Positions 63,068-64,000 of a DNA stretch of 64,000 nucleotides are shown here, piece by piece. Location of the stretch: NCBI GenBank assembly GCA_009746045.1, contig RPFO01000104.1, positions 4,064,272 through 4,128,271 of the forward strand, read 5' to 3'. Below the pieces are notes generated by a model. It ran no database searches. It was given only the letters and a program-made list of their open reading frames with translations, and was not told the origin of the DNA. Source of the DNA: Mesostigma viride (Eukaryota > Streptophyta > Mesostigmatophyceae > Mesostigmatales > Mesostigmataceae). A program made the position numbers and the translations under genes. Numbering within the stretch: position 1 is the stretch's first letter; each line of letters begins with the position of its first letter.

Positions 63068-64000
63068 GGTTTCTGTGGCGATCCTTTGCCTATTAGGGCG
63101 TCGTCTTCGGTGGAAGATGTGCAGGAACGTGAACAAGTCGAGGAGAGAATACTTGTATGTGCTAGCCCCTGTAACACAGCCATTATTGTGATAGGAGGGA
63201 GCTCCTTGCTTAGTAGCAAACCCAGCCGGCACAAAGGCTCCGCCGCTTAGGACCCACCGCAGAAGGCAGACGGCCCTGGTCCGAGAACACCAGTCCCTGC
63301 TATCCCTTGGTAGGCCCCGCTAGCCCCGTAGCTTTGTGAAGTGTGGCTGAGTATGTGGACAAGAGGCCTTTCTCAATTGCTCTGCTGCTTGGTCGCCTTG
63401 TCACCCTGTCCAGCCGCGTAGGTAATCGAGCACTAACACGGGCGGCAGCCGACGGCAAAGTGACGGGAGATAGCCGGATGTACAGTACTGTAGTGCATAA
63501 TTGCCCAGTGTGAGGATCCGAGCTGCACGCATGTCACAGCGATGACATCGACCAGAAGCATGTACTCAACCACGCAATTGGAAAGTGCGAAAAACACTTG
63601 ATGCGGACAAGGCAGAGTAAACGAGTCAGATACTTCAAACAGAGGGCACCGTAAGTAACGAACTTCTGAGAAGAGCCCCAAGCATAGCGGCCATTAAGGG
63701 CAGCCCAGGGTAGCCTAGTACTAACCGACCACACAGAACAGGCCAGGGCGTAGCAACTGCCGATAGCAGAACGGCATAGCCTAACTTTAAGCGTATAATG
63801 GGCAAGATAGATAGCTCCACATCTTACCTAGGCAAGCGGGTACGTCAGCTGCACACAGCATCATGAGCAATCACTTGCATTGGCGCGCTTCTATGCCATT
63901 GGCTACGACAACCCCCCGTACAATAGGATAAGATGGGCTCCTTCAGGTAATAGCTGGGGGCTCGCGATGCCTGCAAGTGCAGCGGCGCTATGACAAGAAC
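63068..64000. other. Upstream flank of the F-box/LRR gene, no gene seen
   Basis: Both strands show only short frames without family features. The promoter of the F-box/LRR gene should lie here. Confidence 0.5.

Noticed and set aside
1-64000. tRNA or rRNA genes
   Set aside because: No cloverleaf with conserved A and B boxes and no rRNA-like stretch was found by eye. A covariance-model scan was not possible, so short RNA genes may be missed.

Overview
This window is nuclear DNA from a eukaryote, most likely a green alga. Three genes can be assembled completely from GT-AG spliced exons, each staying in frame from Met to stop. They use the standard genetic code, ending in TAA, TGA and TAG respectively. 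The Polycomb WD40 protein is closer in wording to plant FIE than to animal EED (for example the stretch reading [15 protein letters not shown]), which is the main reason for choosing the green lineage. I cannot name a species.

Layout. (1) 1-2057: two decayed fragments of non-LTR (LINE) retrotransposons and a dispersed repeat. (2) 2058-23269, minus strand: a 13-exon gene for a secreted acid-lipase-like alpha/beta hydrolase (440 aa). Its 7.5-kb intron 5 holds an element of about 6.9 kb (10870-17745) with imperfect inverted terminal repeats of about 530 bp and several broken RING-finger-like genes. (3) 24043-32030, plus strand: a 15-exon NIMA-related (NEK) protein kinase of 475 aa, head to head with the lipase. 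(4) 33700-39945: a nest of LINE fragments in both orientations and a fold-back repeat. (5) 40639-40893, minus: a small secreted Cys-rich protein. (6) 42139-60255, plus: a 12-exon EED/FIE gene (359 aa). Its introns carry a 7.1-kb array of a 35-bp repeat, a (CCCCAT)n array, 13-bp and 10-bp arrays, and an AT-rich insert containing a fragment of a bacterial-type ribulose-phosphate 3-epimerase. (7) 60500-61150: a LINE scrap and a dispersed repeat. (8) 61756-63067, minus: a decayed F-box/leucine-rich-repeat gene. (9) The last 0.9 kb has no gene I can support.

The genes do not form a pathway. The lipase acts on lipids in the lysosome/vacuole or outside the cell, the NEK kinase is a cell-cycle or cilium type kinase, and EED/FIE is the H3K27me3-reading subunit of Polycomb repressive complex 2.

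The most unusual signal is in how the introns are built. In at least seven introns of two unrelated genes, the last bases of the upstream exon plus its 5' splice site recur one to five times, increasingly diverged, inside the intron that follows. The 3' end of the NEK gene shows the same thing with its stop codon. I call these donor ladders and propose that introns here lengthen by serial tandem duplication anchored at exon ends. The other notable items are the RING-rich inverted-repeat element, the bacterial insert in a Polycomb gene, and the LINE 3' ends, which combine a small hairpin with a (TTAA)n tail.
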